A DNA stretch of 64,000 bases from Flavobacterium luteolum (GTDB lineage Bacteria; Bacteroidota; Bacteroidia; Flavobacteriales; Flavobacteriaceae), in contig NZ_CP114286.1 of assembly GCF_027111275.1 (NCBI RefSeq), positions 744,001 to 808,000 of the forward strand, in the 5' to 3' direction. Position 1 is the first letter of the stretch; every line of letters begins with the position of its first letter. Shown here piece after piece: positions 36,769 through 45,746 of the stretch. The notes under the pieces are model-generated. The model did not search any database and had not been told where the DNA came from. It worked only from the letters and a program-made list of their open reading frames with translations. A program made the translations under genes and the position numbers.

Positions 36769-39319
36769 ATACCATCAAAAAAGAGATTTTAAACAAACCC
36801 GTGAACCAAAAGGAAAAGTTGAAAAATCGATAAACGAATTGATTTTTGTCGTGCAGAAACATGCTGCATCGCATCTTCATTATGATTTCAGGCTAGAAAT
36901 GGATGGTGTTTTAAAAAGCTGGGCAGTGCCAAAAGGTCCGTCAATGGATCCTGATGTAAAACGTCTCGCCATGATGGTCGAAGATCACCCTTACAGTTAT
37001 AAAGATTTTGAAGGCACAATTCCAGAAGGAAACTATGGCGCTGGAAATGTAATTGTTTGGGATAATGGAACCTATACTTCGGATGAAAAAACAGCTTCTG
37101 ACGAAAAACAATTATTAAGCGATTTAGAAAAAGGACGTTTGAGTTTTGTTCTAAAAGGCAAAAAACTGAAAGGCGAATTTTCTCTAGTGAAACTTCACGG
37201 AAAACAAGAAAATGCCTGGCTTTTAATCAAGAAAAATGACAAATATGCTTCTACTGAAGATATTTTAGAAAAAAATAAATCGGTTATTTCTAAAAGAAGT
37301 TTAGAACAGCTAATACAAAAATCTGAAAAACAGGCTTCAAAAACAGAAGAAAAAACGGTTGAGAAAAAAGCTGTAAAAAAAAAGACCAATCCAAAAACCG
37401 AAAAAGCTGAATTTCTAAAACCCATGCTAGCCAGCGTACGAGAAAAACCTTTTGAGGATGATGAATGGGTTTTCGAAAATAAATACGATGGCTATAGGAC
37501 GATTGCTGTCATTAATGCGCAGCAGGTAGATCTATTCAGCAGAAATCAGCTTTCTTTTACTGAAAATTTCAAACCAATCGCCGAAGAATTACAACAAATA
37601 GATCATAATGTAGTTTTGGATGGCGAAGTTGTGGTAGAAAATGATGCTGGCAAAGCCGATTTCCAGCTGCTTCAAAACTATATGAAAACCGGAATCGGAA
37701 ATCTTAAATATTATGTTTTTGATTTATTGAATTTGGATGGAAATCTGATTACCGAATTATCGCTTCTGGAACGAAAAGAACTGCTGAAAATTCTCTTCAA
37801 TAAATATTCTTTTTCAAATGTTTTTTATGCTGAACATACCGTTGGCGACGGAATACAACAATTTGAAAAAGCGGTTAAAAACAAAACAGAAGGAATCATT
37901 GCCAAAAAATCTGATAGCACTTATACTGTAAATAGAAGAAGTTCCAACTGGCTTAAAATAAAAACCGCCAATGAAGAAGAAGCAATTATTATTGGAATCA
38001 CAGAACCTAAAAATTCGAGAAAGTATTTTGGCGCTCTTTTACTTGGCCAATATGATGGCAAAAAGCTCCATTATATTGGCAAATGCGGAACTGGCTTTAC
38101 AGAAGCAATCCTTAAAGAATTATACACTAAACTAAAACCGCATTTTATTGAAAAATCTCCGCTTGATGAAAAAGTTCCTTTGCGCGACCCGATTCAATGG
38201 GTAAAACCAAAAGTCGTCTGTCAGGTAAAATTTTCAGAATGGACGCAAGATCAACATTTGAGGCATCCGGTTTATCTCGGAATAAGGATTGATAAAAAGG
38301 CCGATGAAGTTAATTTTAATGGCAATGAGAATGGAAATAACAATAGCAATAAAGATTCTAATTTAATTGAAATGGGACATTTAAATAAACACAAAGCCGA
38401 AAATGATTATGATCTAAAAATTGGTAAAACGACTTTGCATCTCACTAATCAGAATAAAATTTATTTTCCAAAAGATAAGATTACAAAAGGCGATATTGTG
38501 CACTATTATAATGAAGTTTCAGAACTGATTTTGCTCTATTTAAAAGATCGACCAGAGTCGATGAATCGTTTCCCGAACGGAATTGATTCTCCAAGTTTTT
38601 ATCAGAAAGATGTTGATGTTGATAAAATTCCGAAATGGCTTAAAACCAAAAAAATCTTCTCAGAATCCAACAATGCCGATATTGATTATCTAATCTGCAA
38701 TAATAAAGAAACGCTGCTTTATATGGCCAATTTAGGCTGTATCGAAATGAATCCGTGGAACTCGACCATCAAACATATTCAGAATCCAGATTGGCTCGTA
38801 ATTGATTTAGATCCTGCAAAAGATGATTTTAAGCAAGTGGTTCAGACGGCCTTGGTTGTAAAGGAAGTTTTAGACGAATTGGAAACCGAATGCCTCTGCA
38901 AAACTTCTGGAGCTTCTGGGCTTCATATTTACATTCCGCTTGGAGCACAATATGATTATGATTCTATAAAAATTCTGGGCGAATTGATTGCCAAAGAAGT
39001 GCAATCCAGACTTCCTGATATCACGACGGTTGATAGAAGCATCAAAAAGAGAAACAACAAATTGTATATCGATTTTTTACAAAACCGACGCGGACAAACT
39101 TTGGCGGCGCCGTATTCTGTTCGTCCAAAACCTGGCGCTACAGTTTCTACGCCTTTAGAATGGAGTGAGGTAAATGATAAACTGCATCCTTCGCAATTTA
39201 CCATCAAAAATGTATTAAAGCGATTTGAGAAAAAAGGCGATTTATGGAAACCCGTTTTATCTAAAGGCGCCAATATTAAAAAGATTATTCACAAACTGGA
39301 AAATAGTCAAAACAGTTAA
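36755..39319 (+). CDS. ligD: ATP-dependent DNA ligase D (phosphoesterase-ligase-polymerase)
   Basis: Multifunctional non-homologous end-joining enzyme of 854 residues. The domain order is 3'-phosphoesterase (about 1-165; [30 protein letters not shown]), a charged Lys/Glu linker (about 180-220), adenylyltransferase ligase (about 222-520; catalytic Lys in ENKYDGYR near 242, [20 protein letters not shown]), an Asn-rich linker near 528-545, and the archaeo-eukaryotic primase/polymerase (about 555-850; [10 protein letters not shown] near 683, [12 protein letters not shown]). This is the Pseudomonas-type order, not the mycobacterial one. Ku is encoded convergently, with the stop codons overlapping. 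It repairs double-strand breaks, often in stationary phase or after desiccation. Confidence 0.96.
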   Translation: MSLSKYHQKRDFKQTREPKGKVEKSINELIFVVQKHAASHLHYDFRLEMDGVLKSWAVPKGPSMDPDVKRLAMMVEDHPYSYKDFEGTIPEGNYGAGNVIVWDNGTYTSDEKTASDEKQLLSDLEKGRLSFVLKGKKLKGEFSLVKLHGKQENAWLLIKKNDKYASTEDILEKNKSVISKRSLEQLIQKSEKQASKTEEKTVEKKAVKKKTNPKTEKAEFLKPMLASVREKPFEDDEWVFENKYDGYRTIAVINAQQVDLFSRNQLSFTENFKPIAEELQQIDHNVVLDGEVVVENDAGKADFQLLQNYMKTGIGNLKYYVFDLLNLDGNLITELSLLERKELLKILFNKYSFSNVFYAEHTVGDGIQQFEKAVKNKTEGIIAKKSDSTYTVNRRSSNWLKIKTANEEEAIIIGITEPKNSRKYFGALLLGQYDGKKLHYIGKCGTGFTEAILKELYTKLKPHFIEKSPLDEKVPLRDPIQWVKPKVVCQVKFSEWTQDQHLRHPVYLGIRIDKKADEVNFNGNENGNNNSNKDSNLIEMGHLNKHKAENDYDLKIGKTTLHLTNQNKIYFPKDKITKGDIVHYYNEVSELILLYLKDRPESMNRFPNGIDSPSFYQKDVDVDKIPKWLKTKKIFSESNNADIDYLICNNKETLLYMANLGCIEMNPWNSTIKHIQNPDWLVIDLDPAKDDFKQVVQTALVVKEVLDELETECLCKTSGASGLHIYIPLGAQYDYDSIKILGELIAKEVQSRLPDITTVDRSIKKRNNKLYIDFLQNRRGQTLAAPYSVRPKPGATVSTPLEWSEVNDKLHPSQFTIKNVLKRFEKKGDLWKPVLSKGANIKKIIHKLENSQNS

Positions 39320-40095
39320 GACGATTTTTTCTTTTTATTTTCTAAACTTGCTTTCAGCATTTCCATTAAATCGTCGCTTTGTTTGTGTACCACTTTTAGT
39401 TTTGGAGCTGCTTTCTGTGGTTTTCCTTTTGCTTTCTTTTTAATGATCGCCAAAAGCTTGGCAGTATATTCGTCTTTAAACCCAGAAATATCAAACTTCT
39501 CTGTTAGCTGATCTATCAGTTTTTCTGCCATATCCATTTCTTTTGTTGCTTTTTTGGACATTGGCGGCAGTTTCAATTCGCTCGTACTTCTAATTTCCTG
39601 TTCAAACCGAATTCGATTTAAAACAATCACATTTTTGTACGGTTTTAAAATTGCTAGGCTTTCTTTATTTCGCAGTACAAATCTTGTAATGCCTACTTTT
39701 CCTGAAGCTTCAAGCGCATCGCGAAGCAATCCGTAGGCATTCATTGCGCCTTTATCGGGTTCTAGATAATACGGCTGTTCATAATAAATACTTTGGATTT
39801 CTTTTTCGAAAGCAAAACTTTCAATATCGATTGTTTTGGTTTTAATGGCATCTGCGGCTTCAAAATCAGAATCTTCCAGAATAATATATTTGCCTTCCAG
39901 ATTATATCCTTTTACAATATTGGCGTAATCTACTTCTTTGCCCGTATTTTCATTAACACGTTTAAATTTGATATTGGCATGATCTTTTGCATCCAACATA
40001 TCCATATCTAGACTGCTTTCCTCTACAGCCGAAAACATTTTTATCGGAATATTAATCAACCCAAAACTTACCGAACCTGTCCAAATCGCTCTCAT
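39316..40095 (-). CDS. ku: Ku DNA end-binding protein
   Basis: Homodimeric ring protein that loads on broken DNA ends and recruits LigD. The 259 residues begin with the typical [18 protein letters not shown] and contain [19 protein letters not shown] and the central core with [16 protein letters not shown] short Lys-rich C-terminal tail ([17 protein letters not shown]) may aid DNA or ligase contact. Its stop codon overlaps that of the convergent ligD by 4 bp (TTAA at 39316-39319), so any read-through from one gene produces RNA antisense to the other. No second Ku gene is seen. Confidence 0.96.
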   Translation of the reverse strand: MRAIWTGSVSFGLINIPIKMFSAVEESSLDMDMLDAKDHANIKFKRVNENTGKEVDYANIVKGYNLEGKYIILEDSDFEAADAIKTKTIDIESFAFEKEIQSIYYEQPYYLEPDKGAMNAYGLLRDALEASGKVGITRFVLRNKESLAILKPYKNVIVLNRIRFEQEIRSTSELKLPPMSKKATKEMDMAEKLIDQLTEKFDISGFKDEYTAKLLAIIKKKAKGKPQKAAPKLKVVHKQSDDLMEMLKASLENKKKKSS

Positions 40096-40205
40096 GATTT
40101 TTGTTTTAAAATTGAACCTAAATTTAGTTCAATCAAAAAAGGTAAGCCTTACAAAATCAACAGATTGTTTTATATAATTGTGAATGGTTTATGGTTTATA
40201 TAACC

Positions 40206-40378
40206 GCGTATTCCCGTGGTTGAAACCACGGGTTATATTTGAATATATATGCGTAAAGACAAAAAAATATGAGTTATGAGTTTATGCAAATAATGATGTA
40301 TTCTCGTGGTTGAAACTAAGAGTTATGTTTGAATATAAGTGCATATAGGACAAAAAAAAATGAGTTATGAATCATGAG
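40206..40378. repeat. Tandem duplication of an 80-bp intergenic element
   Basis: The 331-bp gap between ku and metQ holds two diverged copies (about 40206-40286 and 40296-40378). Each has a CGTGGTTGAAAC start, a GTTATRTTTGAATATA middle and an end ATGAGTTATGA. After them, GAGTTATGAATCATGAGTT and ACTCATAATTCATAAC form an inverted repeat (to about 40417) that may terminate metNIQ transcription. A related single copy is at 33788-33835. Confidence 0.6.
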
Positions 40379-40426
40379 TTAGCAACACTCATAATTCATA
40401 ACCCATAACTCATAACTAAAAAAAAA

Positions 40427-41239
40427 TTACCAGCCTTTTACTGCTCCGCCTTTAAATTCTTGCTCAGCTGCTTTTTCAACTTCTGGAGATTGAAAAGCTT
40501 GTAAAAACTGTTTTACTTTTTCTTCGTTTTTATTGTCTTCACGACTTACCACCAAATTCACATAAGGCGATTCTTTATCTTCAACAAATAAAGCATCACG
40601 AGAAGGAACCAATCCTGCTGCAGAAGCGAAAGTATTGTTGATGATAGCAATTGAAACATTTTCGTCGTCTAATGCACGAGGCAATTGAGGCGCTTCCAAT
40701 TCTAAAATTTTTAAGTTTTTAGGATTGCTCATAATGTCAGTTACCTTTGGCAATAAACCAACGCCATCTTTCAACTTCAATAATCCGTTTTTCTGTAAAA
40801 GCAATAAAGAACGTCCTCCGTTTGTTGGATCGTTAGGAATAATAATTGTGCTTTCATTTTTCAATTCAGAAAGGTTTTTTATTTTTTTAGAATAAGCTGC
40901 AATCGGATATACAAACGTTTTTCCGATAATAGCCAATTTGTAACCACGCTGTTTTGATTGTTCGTCTAAATACGGTTTATGCTGAAAAGCATTTGCGTCA
41001 ATATCTCCCTGACTCAAAGCTTCGTTTGGAATCACATAATCGTTGAAAGAAACCAGTTCTACTTCCAAACCGTATTTTTCTTTTGCTACTTTTTTAGCCG
41101 CTTCCGCCACTTTCAATTCTGGTCCAGAAGCAACCCCTACTTTTATAAAATGAGGATCGTTATTTTTACTTTTCCCGCAATTGGATAAAACAAGCGCCAA
41201 AGCCAAAACTCCAGCTATTTTTAAAATATTTCTTTTCAT
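40427..41239 (-). CDS. metQ: Methionine-binding lipoprotein MetQ
   Basis: Substrate-binding lipoprotein of 270 residues for the MetNIQ methionine ABC importer. Lipobox LVLSNC (Cys about 21) follows a short signal peptide. The NlpA/MetQ domain is clear: IKVGVASGPELKVAEAAKK, SQGDIDANAFQHKPYLDEQ, IIIPNDPTNGGRSLLLLQ and IAIINNTFA. It is the last gene of metN-metI-metQ. A block of eight CTTTTGA heptamers separates it from metI, in its own leader region, and could influence its translation or mRNA stability. Confidence 0.95.
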   Translation of the reverse strand: MKRNILKIAGVLALALVLSNCGKSKNNDPHFIKVGVASGPELKVAEAAKKVAKEKYGLEVELVSFNDYVIPNEALSQGDIDANAFQHKPYLDEQSKQRGYKLAIIGKTFVYPIAAYSKKIKNLSELKNESTIIIPNDPTNGGRSLLLLQKNGLLKLKDGVGLLPKVTDIMSNPKNLKILELEAPQLPRALDDENVSIAIINNTFASAAGLVPSRDALFVEDKESPYVNLVVSREDNKNEEKVKQFLQAFQSPEVEKAAEQEFKGGAVKGW

Positions 41240-41281
41240 AATAATTTATATCTTTTTTAAATTTTAACTTCTAACATTTCA

Positions 41282-41337
41282 CTTTTGACTTTTGACTTTT
41301 GACTTTTGACTTTTGACTTTTGACTTTTGACTTTTGA
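41282..41337. repeat. Heptanucleotide tandem repeat (CTTTTGA)x8
   Basis: Eight perfect CTTTTGA units (TCAAAAG on the transcribed strand) fill the metI-metQ gap. Perfect identity suggests slippage and copy-number change between strains. A 7-bp unit outside a reading frame would alter spacing rather than frame. Confidence 0.95.
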
Positions 41338-41344
41338 CTAAATC

Positions 41345-41998
41345 TTATCTATGATCGAATCGTTTTGATAATCTATCTCCCGCAAACTGAATCACGAATA
41401 CTAAAATGACCAATAAAGCCAAAACCGAGTTCATTGTTACAGCATCATAACCAATATAACCGTACTGGTATCCAACTTGTCCTAAACCGCCTGCTCCAAC
41501 AGCTCCACCCATTGCAGAATATCCAACAAGAGTGATTAAAGTAATTGAAGCTGCATTGATTAAAGAAGGCAAAGCTTCTGGCAATAATACTTTGTACACA
41601 ATTTGCAAAGGAGTTGCTCCTAATGCTCTAGCCGCTTCAATTAATCCTGAAGGAAGACTTAACAGACTATTTTCTACCAATCGAGCAATAAATGGCGCCG
41701 CACCAATGCTCAACGGAACCAAAGCGGCACTCACACCAATTGAAGTTCCAACAATGGCACGTGTAAACGGAATCATCCAAACGATTAAAATAATGAATGG
41801 AATAGAACGAAAAACGTTTACCACTATCGATAATGTTCTGTTTAAAACTGGCTGTTCTAAAATCTGGTTTTTACGAGTTAAGAACAATAAAATTCCTGTT
41901 GGAAGTCCTAACAAAAACCCGAAAAAACCTGATACAAAAGTCATAACAATGGTTTCCCATGTTCCTTTTAACAATAAATCTATAAGAGAATCAGACAT
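41345..41998 (-). CDS. metI: Methionine ABC transporter permease MetI
   Basis: Inner-membrane permease of 217 residues with five predicted helices and the cytoplasmic EAA coupling motif [17 protein letters not shown] (about residues 140-156). N-terminal [17 protein letters not shown] and [15 protein letters not shown] are typical of MetI. Its ATG overlaps the metN stop by 8 bp (ATGTCTGA), so translation is coupled. It forms the MetN2I2 complex, with MetQ supplying methionine. Confidence 0.95.
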   Translation of the reverse strand: MSDSLIDLLLKGTWETIVMTFVSGFFGFLLGLPTGILLFLTRKNQILEQPVLNRTLSIVVNVFRSIPFIILIVWMIPFTRAIVGTSIGVSAALVPLSIGAAPFIARLVENSLLSLPSGLIEAARALGATPLQIVYKVLLPEALPSLINAASITLITLVGYSAMGGAVGAGGLGQVGYQYGYIGYDAVTMNSVLALLVILVFVIQFAGDRLSKRFDHR

Positions 41999-43022
41999 AA
42001 CCTATAATTTCTGTTTTAATGTGTTTTGAATTAAAATATTGAATGGCAGCATCGTAATTTTCACGTTTTCCTGAAAGTTCGATCAGCATTACGCCAAAAT
42101 TCACTTCGCCAGCCTGATCCATTTGTGCGCTAACGATTTTAAAATCGGTATCAAAAAGTCTTGAAACTTCTGAGATAACAGGTTCGTTAACCGATTTTCC
42201 TGTCATTTCCAATTTCAACAACGGATTCAGATTTCCATTATCCTCTTTTTGTAATTTATCCTGATAAACAGATGGAACTTCGATATGAAGCGAAGAAGAA
42301 ATAAATTCTCTTGTCAATTCATGTTTCGGGTCGGCAAAGATTTCTCCAACACTTCCCTGCTCGATTAATTTTCCGTGACTAATAACCGCAACTTCATCAC
42401 AAATAGATTTTACCACTTCCATTTGGTGCGTAATTAGTAAAACAGTAATATTAAGACGTTTGTTAATGTCCTTCAGTAAATTTAAAATCGATCTTGTTGT
42501 TGCAGGATCTAATGCACTTGTTGCTTCATCGCACAATAAAACTTTCGGATTATTGGCTAAAGTTCTTGCAATAGCAACTCTTTGCTTCTGACCACCCGAA
42601 AGACTTGCCGGATAATCGTTGGCTTTTTCTGCCAATCCAACCAATTGCAATAATTCTAAAACACGAGTTTTGATTTCGCTTTTTGAAGTTCCTGCCAATT
42701 CTAGTGGAAAAGCCACATTTTCGAAAACCGTTCTCGAAGAAAGCAGATTAAAATGCTGAAAAATCATTCCGATTTGTCTTCTTTCAATTGCCAATTCAGC
42801 ATTTGATAACTGCATTAAAGCTTTTCCGTCAACGATAATTTCGCCAGAAGTTGGTCTTTCCAACAAATTCACGCAGCGAATCAGCGTACTTTTTCCTGCT
42901 CCGGAAGTTCCAATTACACCAAAAATTTTCCCTTCAGGAACCTTTAAAGAGACATCAGACAAAGCAGCGACAATTCTGTCTTTCTGATGAAAAGTTTTGG
43001 TTACATTTTTTAATTCAATCAT
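41991..43022 (-). CDS. metN: Methionine ABC transporter ATPase MetN
   Basis: ATPase of 343 residues: Walker [10 protein letters not shown] (about 38-46), signature [13 protein letters not shown] (about 141), Walker [10 protein letters not shown] and H-loop LLITHQMEV. Residues about 265-343 form the NIL/ACT-type regulatory domain that binds methionine for trans-inhibition. It is the first gene of metNIQ. A terminator ends only about 12 bp before its ATG, preceded by a tiny Met-rich ORF, so transcription of the whole operon appears to be attenuated. Confidence 0.96.
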   Translation of the reverse strand: MIELKNVTKTFHQKDRIVAALSDVSLKVPEGKIFGVIGTSGAGKSTLIRCVNLLERPTSGEIIVDGKALMQLSNAELAIERRQIGMIFQHFNLLSSRTVFENVAFPLELAGTSKSEIKTRVLELLQLVGLAEKANDYPASLSGGQKQRVAIARTLANNPKVLLCDEATSALDPATTRSILNLLKDINKRLNITVLLITHQMEVVKSICDEVAVISHGKLIEQGSVGEIFADPKHELTREFISSSLHIEVPSVYQDKLQKEDNGNLNPLLKLEMTGKSVNEPVISEVSRLFDTDFKIVSAQMDQAGEVNFGVMLIELSGKRENYDAAIQYFNSKHIKTEIIGYV

Positions 43023-43034
43023 TCTTTACAGTTT

Positions 43035-43074
43035 AAAAACAAAAAAGCCTTCCATTAATTAGTTGAAAGGCTTT
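43035..43074 (-). terminator. Attenuator terminator in front of metN
   Basis: Minus-strand arms AAAGCCTTTC (43074-43065) and GGAAGGCTTT (43053-43044) give a 10-bp stem with one G-U pair, followed by TTTTTTGTTTTT. It lies between the leader ORF stop (43103) and the metN ATG (43022), where a simple end-of-gene terminator makes no sense. GGCTT at the end of the leader ORF (43108-43104) can pair with AAGCC of the first arm, a possible antiterminator. Confidence 0.75.
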
Positions 43075-43102
43075 CTTGAAATAAATTTTATCATTTTATA
43101 TA

Positions 43103-43192
43103 TTAAGCCAGATCAATAAATACCATTACAATAGCACAGCACATCATGCTGTAACGATAATAATTATTCATTTTCTGGTTATCTTTCTTCAT
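43103..43192 (-). CDS. Putative 29-residue Met-rich leader peptide of metNIQ
   Basis: ATG at 43192 to TAA at 43103. The peptide starts MKKDNQKMNNYYRY and ends FIDLA; its centre is SMMCCAIVMV. Five of 29 residues are Met (positions 1, 8, 16, 17, 23) and residues 18-19 are Cys-Cys, so translation would slow at methionine (or cysteine) shortage. A TAAATTTG promoter box ends 8 bp before the ATG, so the message is nearly leaderless. The terminator at 43035-43074 follows. This is the layout of transcription attenuation by ribosome stalling. I do not know a described leader of this sequence; its existence as a translated peptide is inferred. Confidence 0.6.
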   Translation of the reverse strand: MKKDNQKMNNYYRYSMMCCAIVMVFIDLA

Positions 43193-43200
43193 AGCGAGTG

Positions 43201-43208
43201 CAAATTTA
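43201..43208 (-). promoter_or_regulatory. -7 box (TAAATTTG) of the metNIQ leader transcript
   Basis: Perfect TAnnTTTG match on the minus strand, ending 8 bp before the leader-peptide ATG; transcription would begin within a few bases of that ATG. There is no clear TTG at -33. Confidence 0.6.
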
Positions 43209-43286
43209 AACAGTTATTTTTAATTTTTAGCTATAAATTATCAAAACTTTTAATACCCTATCAATATAGTAGGTTATTTTAAATAA

Positions 43287-43325
43287 AAAAATCCAAATTC
43301 CAATTTAGCTTGGAATTTGGATTTT
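43287..43325 (-). terminator. Terminator of the lipoprotein operon 43346-45579
   Basis: A perfect 16-bp stem, AAAATCCAAATTCCAA and TTGGAATTTGGATTTT with a 6-nt loop, lies 20 bp after the stop of the propeller lipoprotein gene. Confidence 0.9.
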
Positions 43326-43345
43326 AAAATATTGACATTTAGAAC

Positions 43346-44350
43346 TTAATTGTTCTGTTCTGCAATTGCCGATTTGTTCAGTTTTACCACTCTAATTTTC
43401 TTATTGGTATTATCTGATAAGAAAATACGATCATCAAGCTGTGCAGTTCCTACAATAGTTCCGAACTTATTCTCGCCAAAAATATCTGAAGCATTCAAAA
43501 CCGCTTTATAATTTTTTCTGATAAATTCTTCTTTTGGATACAATCTTAAATAAGATGTGCTTCCTTCATTTTCTGTAGTTACCGCCCAATCTTTACTAAA
43601 AGAAACTGCAATTGGTTTTATGTCTACAAATTGCAATTTATCTGGTTCAATTGGAGTTGTTAGCGAATTCTTAGCATTTGCTTTAATGTTTGCAATATCA
43701 TAGTACAGATAACTTTTCGCATCTCTTCCTGCAACCACAAGATTCCCACCATACACATCCATAGAATATACTTCTGTGTAGCCATTTATGGTATTTAATT
43801 TAGCGATTGGCTCTAAATTCCAATTGCTTGTCTCTGTAATCTGAGAAGTTTCAAATACTTTAATGCTTTTTTCTTTTTCCTTTACGAATATCAATCCGTC
43901 TTTTACTACAACACCAAAAACGTGTACAAAAGTCTGCCACCATTGTCCGTTTCCAACCGTACTGATTCCAGCATTTGTAGTTTCATCAAAAACAAATAAT
44001 CTAGATTCTGTACTTCCAACATAAATACGACCATTGTCAACCGCAACCGAAGTCAGGCTTGTTAACGGAATTGTTGTTGTTCCTTTTGTATATTCTTTAA
44101 TTGTTTTAATGTGCGCTAATGTCAGAGCATTAAATACTTCTAAAACATTTCCGTTGATAACGTATAGTTTCTCGTTTGCAACTGCGATTCCTTTCGGATC
44201 AAATGCTTCAGCACTCCCTGGAATGTTTTCTGCTGTAATCGAAGCTTCATCTGTTGGGTAATAATAACTATAGTCTTTGGTCTCATTGTCGTCTTTACTG
44301 CAATTGGTAAAAAAGCAAAGAGCAAATATCAGGGGCAAAATATTTTTCAT
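43346..44350 (-). CDS. Beta-propeller lipoprotein of unknown function
   Basis: Exported lipoprotein of about 334 residues. I choose the ATG at 44350 (MKNILPLIFALCFFTNCSKDD), because it opens directly on a lipoprotein signal with lipobox FFTNC and avoids overlap with the preceding gene. The rest shows repeated blade-like segments (GIAVANEKLYVINGNVLEVF, SVAVDNGRIYVGSTESRLFVF, MDVYGGNLVVAGRDAKSYLY, IVGTAQLDDRIFLSDNTNKK) of an NHL/YVTN-like propeller. It follows the zincin lipoprotein gene by 14 bp, so the pair probably works together at the cell surface, the propeller perhaps as scaffold or ligand binder. I recognise no closer family. Confidence 0.8.
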   Translation of the reverse strand: MKNILPLIFALCFFTNCSKDDNETKDYSYYYPTDEASITAENIPGSAEAFDPKGIAVANEKLYVINGNVLEVFNALTLAHIKTIKEYTKGTTTIPLTSLTSVAVDNGRIYVGSTESRLFVFDETTNAGISTVGNGQWWQTFVHVFGVVVKDGLIFVKEKEKSIKVFETSQITETSNWNLEPIAKLNTINGYTEVYSMDVYGGNLVVAGRDAKSYLYYDIANIKANAKNSLTTPIEPDKLQFVDIKPIAVSFSKDWAVTTENEGSTSYLRLYPKEEFIRKNYKAVLNASDIFGENKFGTIVGTAQLDDRIFLSDNTNKKIRVVKLNKSAIAEQNN

Positions 44351-44364
44351 CGTTGTTTTATATT

Positions 44365-45579
44365 TTAATTCCATTTTCCTTCGCCTTTGTATTTGACTAA
44401 AAATGGATTTTTCGGATTAATTTTAAACACTGGTTTTTTATAATTTCCGCTTACGTAATTTGTTTTCTCATACGTTTTCAAAACGTCCGGATCTGTAAAA
44501 GGTAGATCATTCAGATAAATTAAATACTTATAGAAATCTGTCAGCATTTCCTGTTGGCCACCGCCTTCACCACTATTTGCTAAATTACTGCTGTGGCTAA
44601 AACCGATGTGATGCGAATATTCGTGCGACCAAACCGACATTTCTCCAACCCAATGTCCCGTTACGTAACCCGATTCCCATTGCGATGCTAGATTTCCTCC
44701 GCCCCAAGCAGAATCTCCTCCAACCATTGCCATCCAAACGGTTCTTTTGTCTAGATAATTCCAATATATTTTTTCGATTTCTTCTTTAGAATAATAATCA
44801 TAAACACCGTCTTTATCTTCTGCATTTCCGTGCCAGTTTAACGCACCGTTTATGCCTGTTCCAGCTGCAGCGGCTTGTTCTTGTTTGTATTTATCAAAAT
44901 TGGTAAATGTGCTGTAATACATTGGATGGCTCAGCGCATAAGAATAATTGATAATCATGGTAATTGCTTCTTTTGCCAAAGCTGGATTCATAGGAAGAAA
45001 TTTACCCATTTCATTAATGTGGTATCCATCATGAAACTGAACCAAATGATTTGATTTTATTTTTTTGAATTTTAGAAATAAAGGATCATCCGATTCTACT
45101 GAAAATTGAATTGCTCCAGAAGAGAATCCTTCAATTTTCTCGATCGTTACTGTATTTCCTGTTTCTAATAAATAATCGTTTGCTTTTTCTGTTAAAGGAA
45201 GTTTATGAAACGAACGATGAAAAGCTGGTATTTTAGAAAAAGTGTAAAGCACAAACTTTTTATCATAATTTGGAAGTTTCGCATAGATTTTCACATTTGT
45301 AAGTCCGACTGGAGAATACAACGAAATCTGTACAGAATCTTTTCCTTTTTGGATAACCTGAAGCGGTTCGTTTACGCGGAACCAACGGTCTGTTTTATCA
45401 TACATTTTTGAAGGACTTTCATCATCTTCAAACATGGTCATTGGTTTGTTTTCTGCTGGTAAAGCTGTAGCATCAATGCTTGGCAGATAATTTGGCTTGT
45501 ACGAATCTCCGTCGTCACTACAACCAAAAATAATACTTGCCAATAGGGCAAATACAAAAAAGTGAGTGTTTTTTCTCAT
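44365..45579 (-). CDS. Zinc metallopeptidase-like lipoprotein (HExxHxxGxxH)
   Basis: Lipoprotein of about 404 residues starting at the ATG at 45579 (MRKNTHFFVFALLASIIFGC, lipobox IIFGC). Near residue 320-333 it carries WSHEYSHHIGFSHSS, an HExxHxxGxxH zinc motif of metzincin type with the catalytic Glu present. The N-terminal about 200 residues look beta-rich (VQISLYSPVGLTNVKIYAKL) and may bind substrate. Acting outside the cell, it could cleave proteins or mucin-like glycoproteins; that is inferred from the motif and from the sialic-acid operon nearby. A canonical promoter precedes it, and the propeller lipoprotein gene follows. Confidence 0.85.
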   Translation of the reverse strand: MRKNTHFFVFALLASIIFGCSDDGDSYKPNYLPSIDATALPAENKPMTMFEDDESPSKMYDKTDRWFRVNEPLQVIQKGKDSVQISLYSPVGLTNVKIYAKLPNYDKKFVLYTFSKIPAFHRSFHKLPLTEKANDYLLETGNTVTIEKIEGFSSGAIQFSVESDDPLFLKFKKIKSNHLVQFHDGYHINEMGKFLPMNPALAKEAITMIINYSYALSHPMYYSTFTNFDKYKQEQAAAAGTGINGALNWHGNAEDKDGVYDYYSKEEIEKIYWNYLDKRTVWMAMVGGDSAWGGGNLASQWESGYVTGHWVGEMSVWSHEYSHHIGFSHSSNLANSGEGGGQQEMLTDFYKYLIYLNDLPFTDPDVLKTYEKTNYVSGNYKKPVFKINPKNPFLVKYKGEGKWN

Positions 45580-45615
45580 CAGTATGTCAGTAGGTTTGGG
45601 GTTAAAAATATGGTG

Positions 45616-45645
45616 CAAAACTATAAATATGATTTTTAAAAACAA
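45616..45645 (-). promoter_or_regulatory. Promoter of the zincin-propeller operon (TTG-19-TAGTTTTG)
   Basis: Minus-strand TTG (45645-45643), 19-bp spacer and TAGTTTTG (45623-45616) fit the Bacteroidota promoter consensus well, 36 bp before the ATG at 45579. Three AAGTATA boxes lie just upstream (45667-45673, and inverted at 45696-45702 and 45707-45713). Confidence 0.7.
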
Positions 45646-45746
45646 GTATATTGCAAGAAAAATATGAAGTATAAGTTTACTAATTGTGAATTTTGTATAC
45701 TTACACTATACTTTTAAATTACTTAATACTTTGATTTTCAAATATC

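Noticed and set aside
41282..41337. A CRISPR-like array
   Set aside because: The 7-bp units are contiguous with no spacers; it is a simple tandem repeat and no cas gene is nearby.
43023..43330. A SAM riboswitch in front of metN
   Set aside because: I could not find the conserved S-box or SAM-II core sequences. The short ORF plus terminator explains the region better, but a covariance-model search would be decisive.
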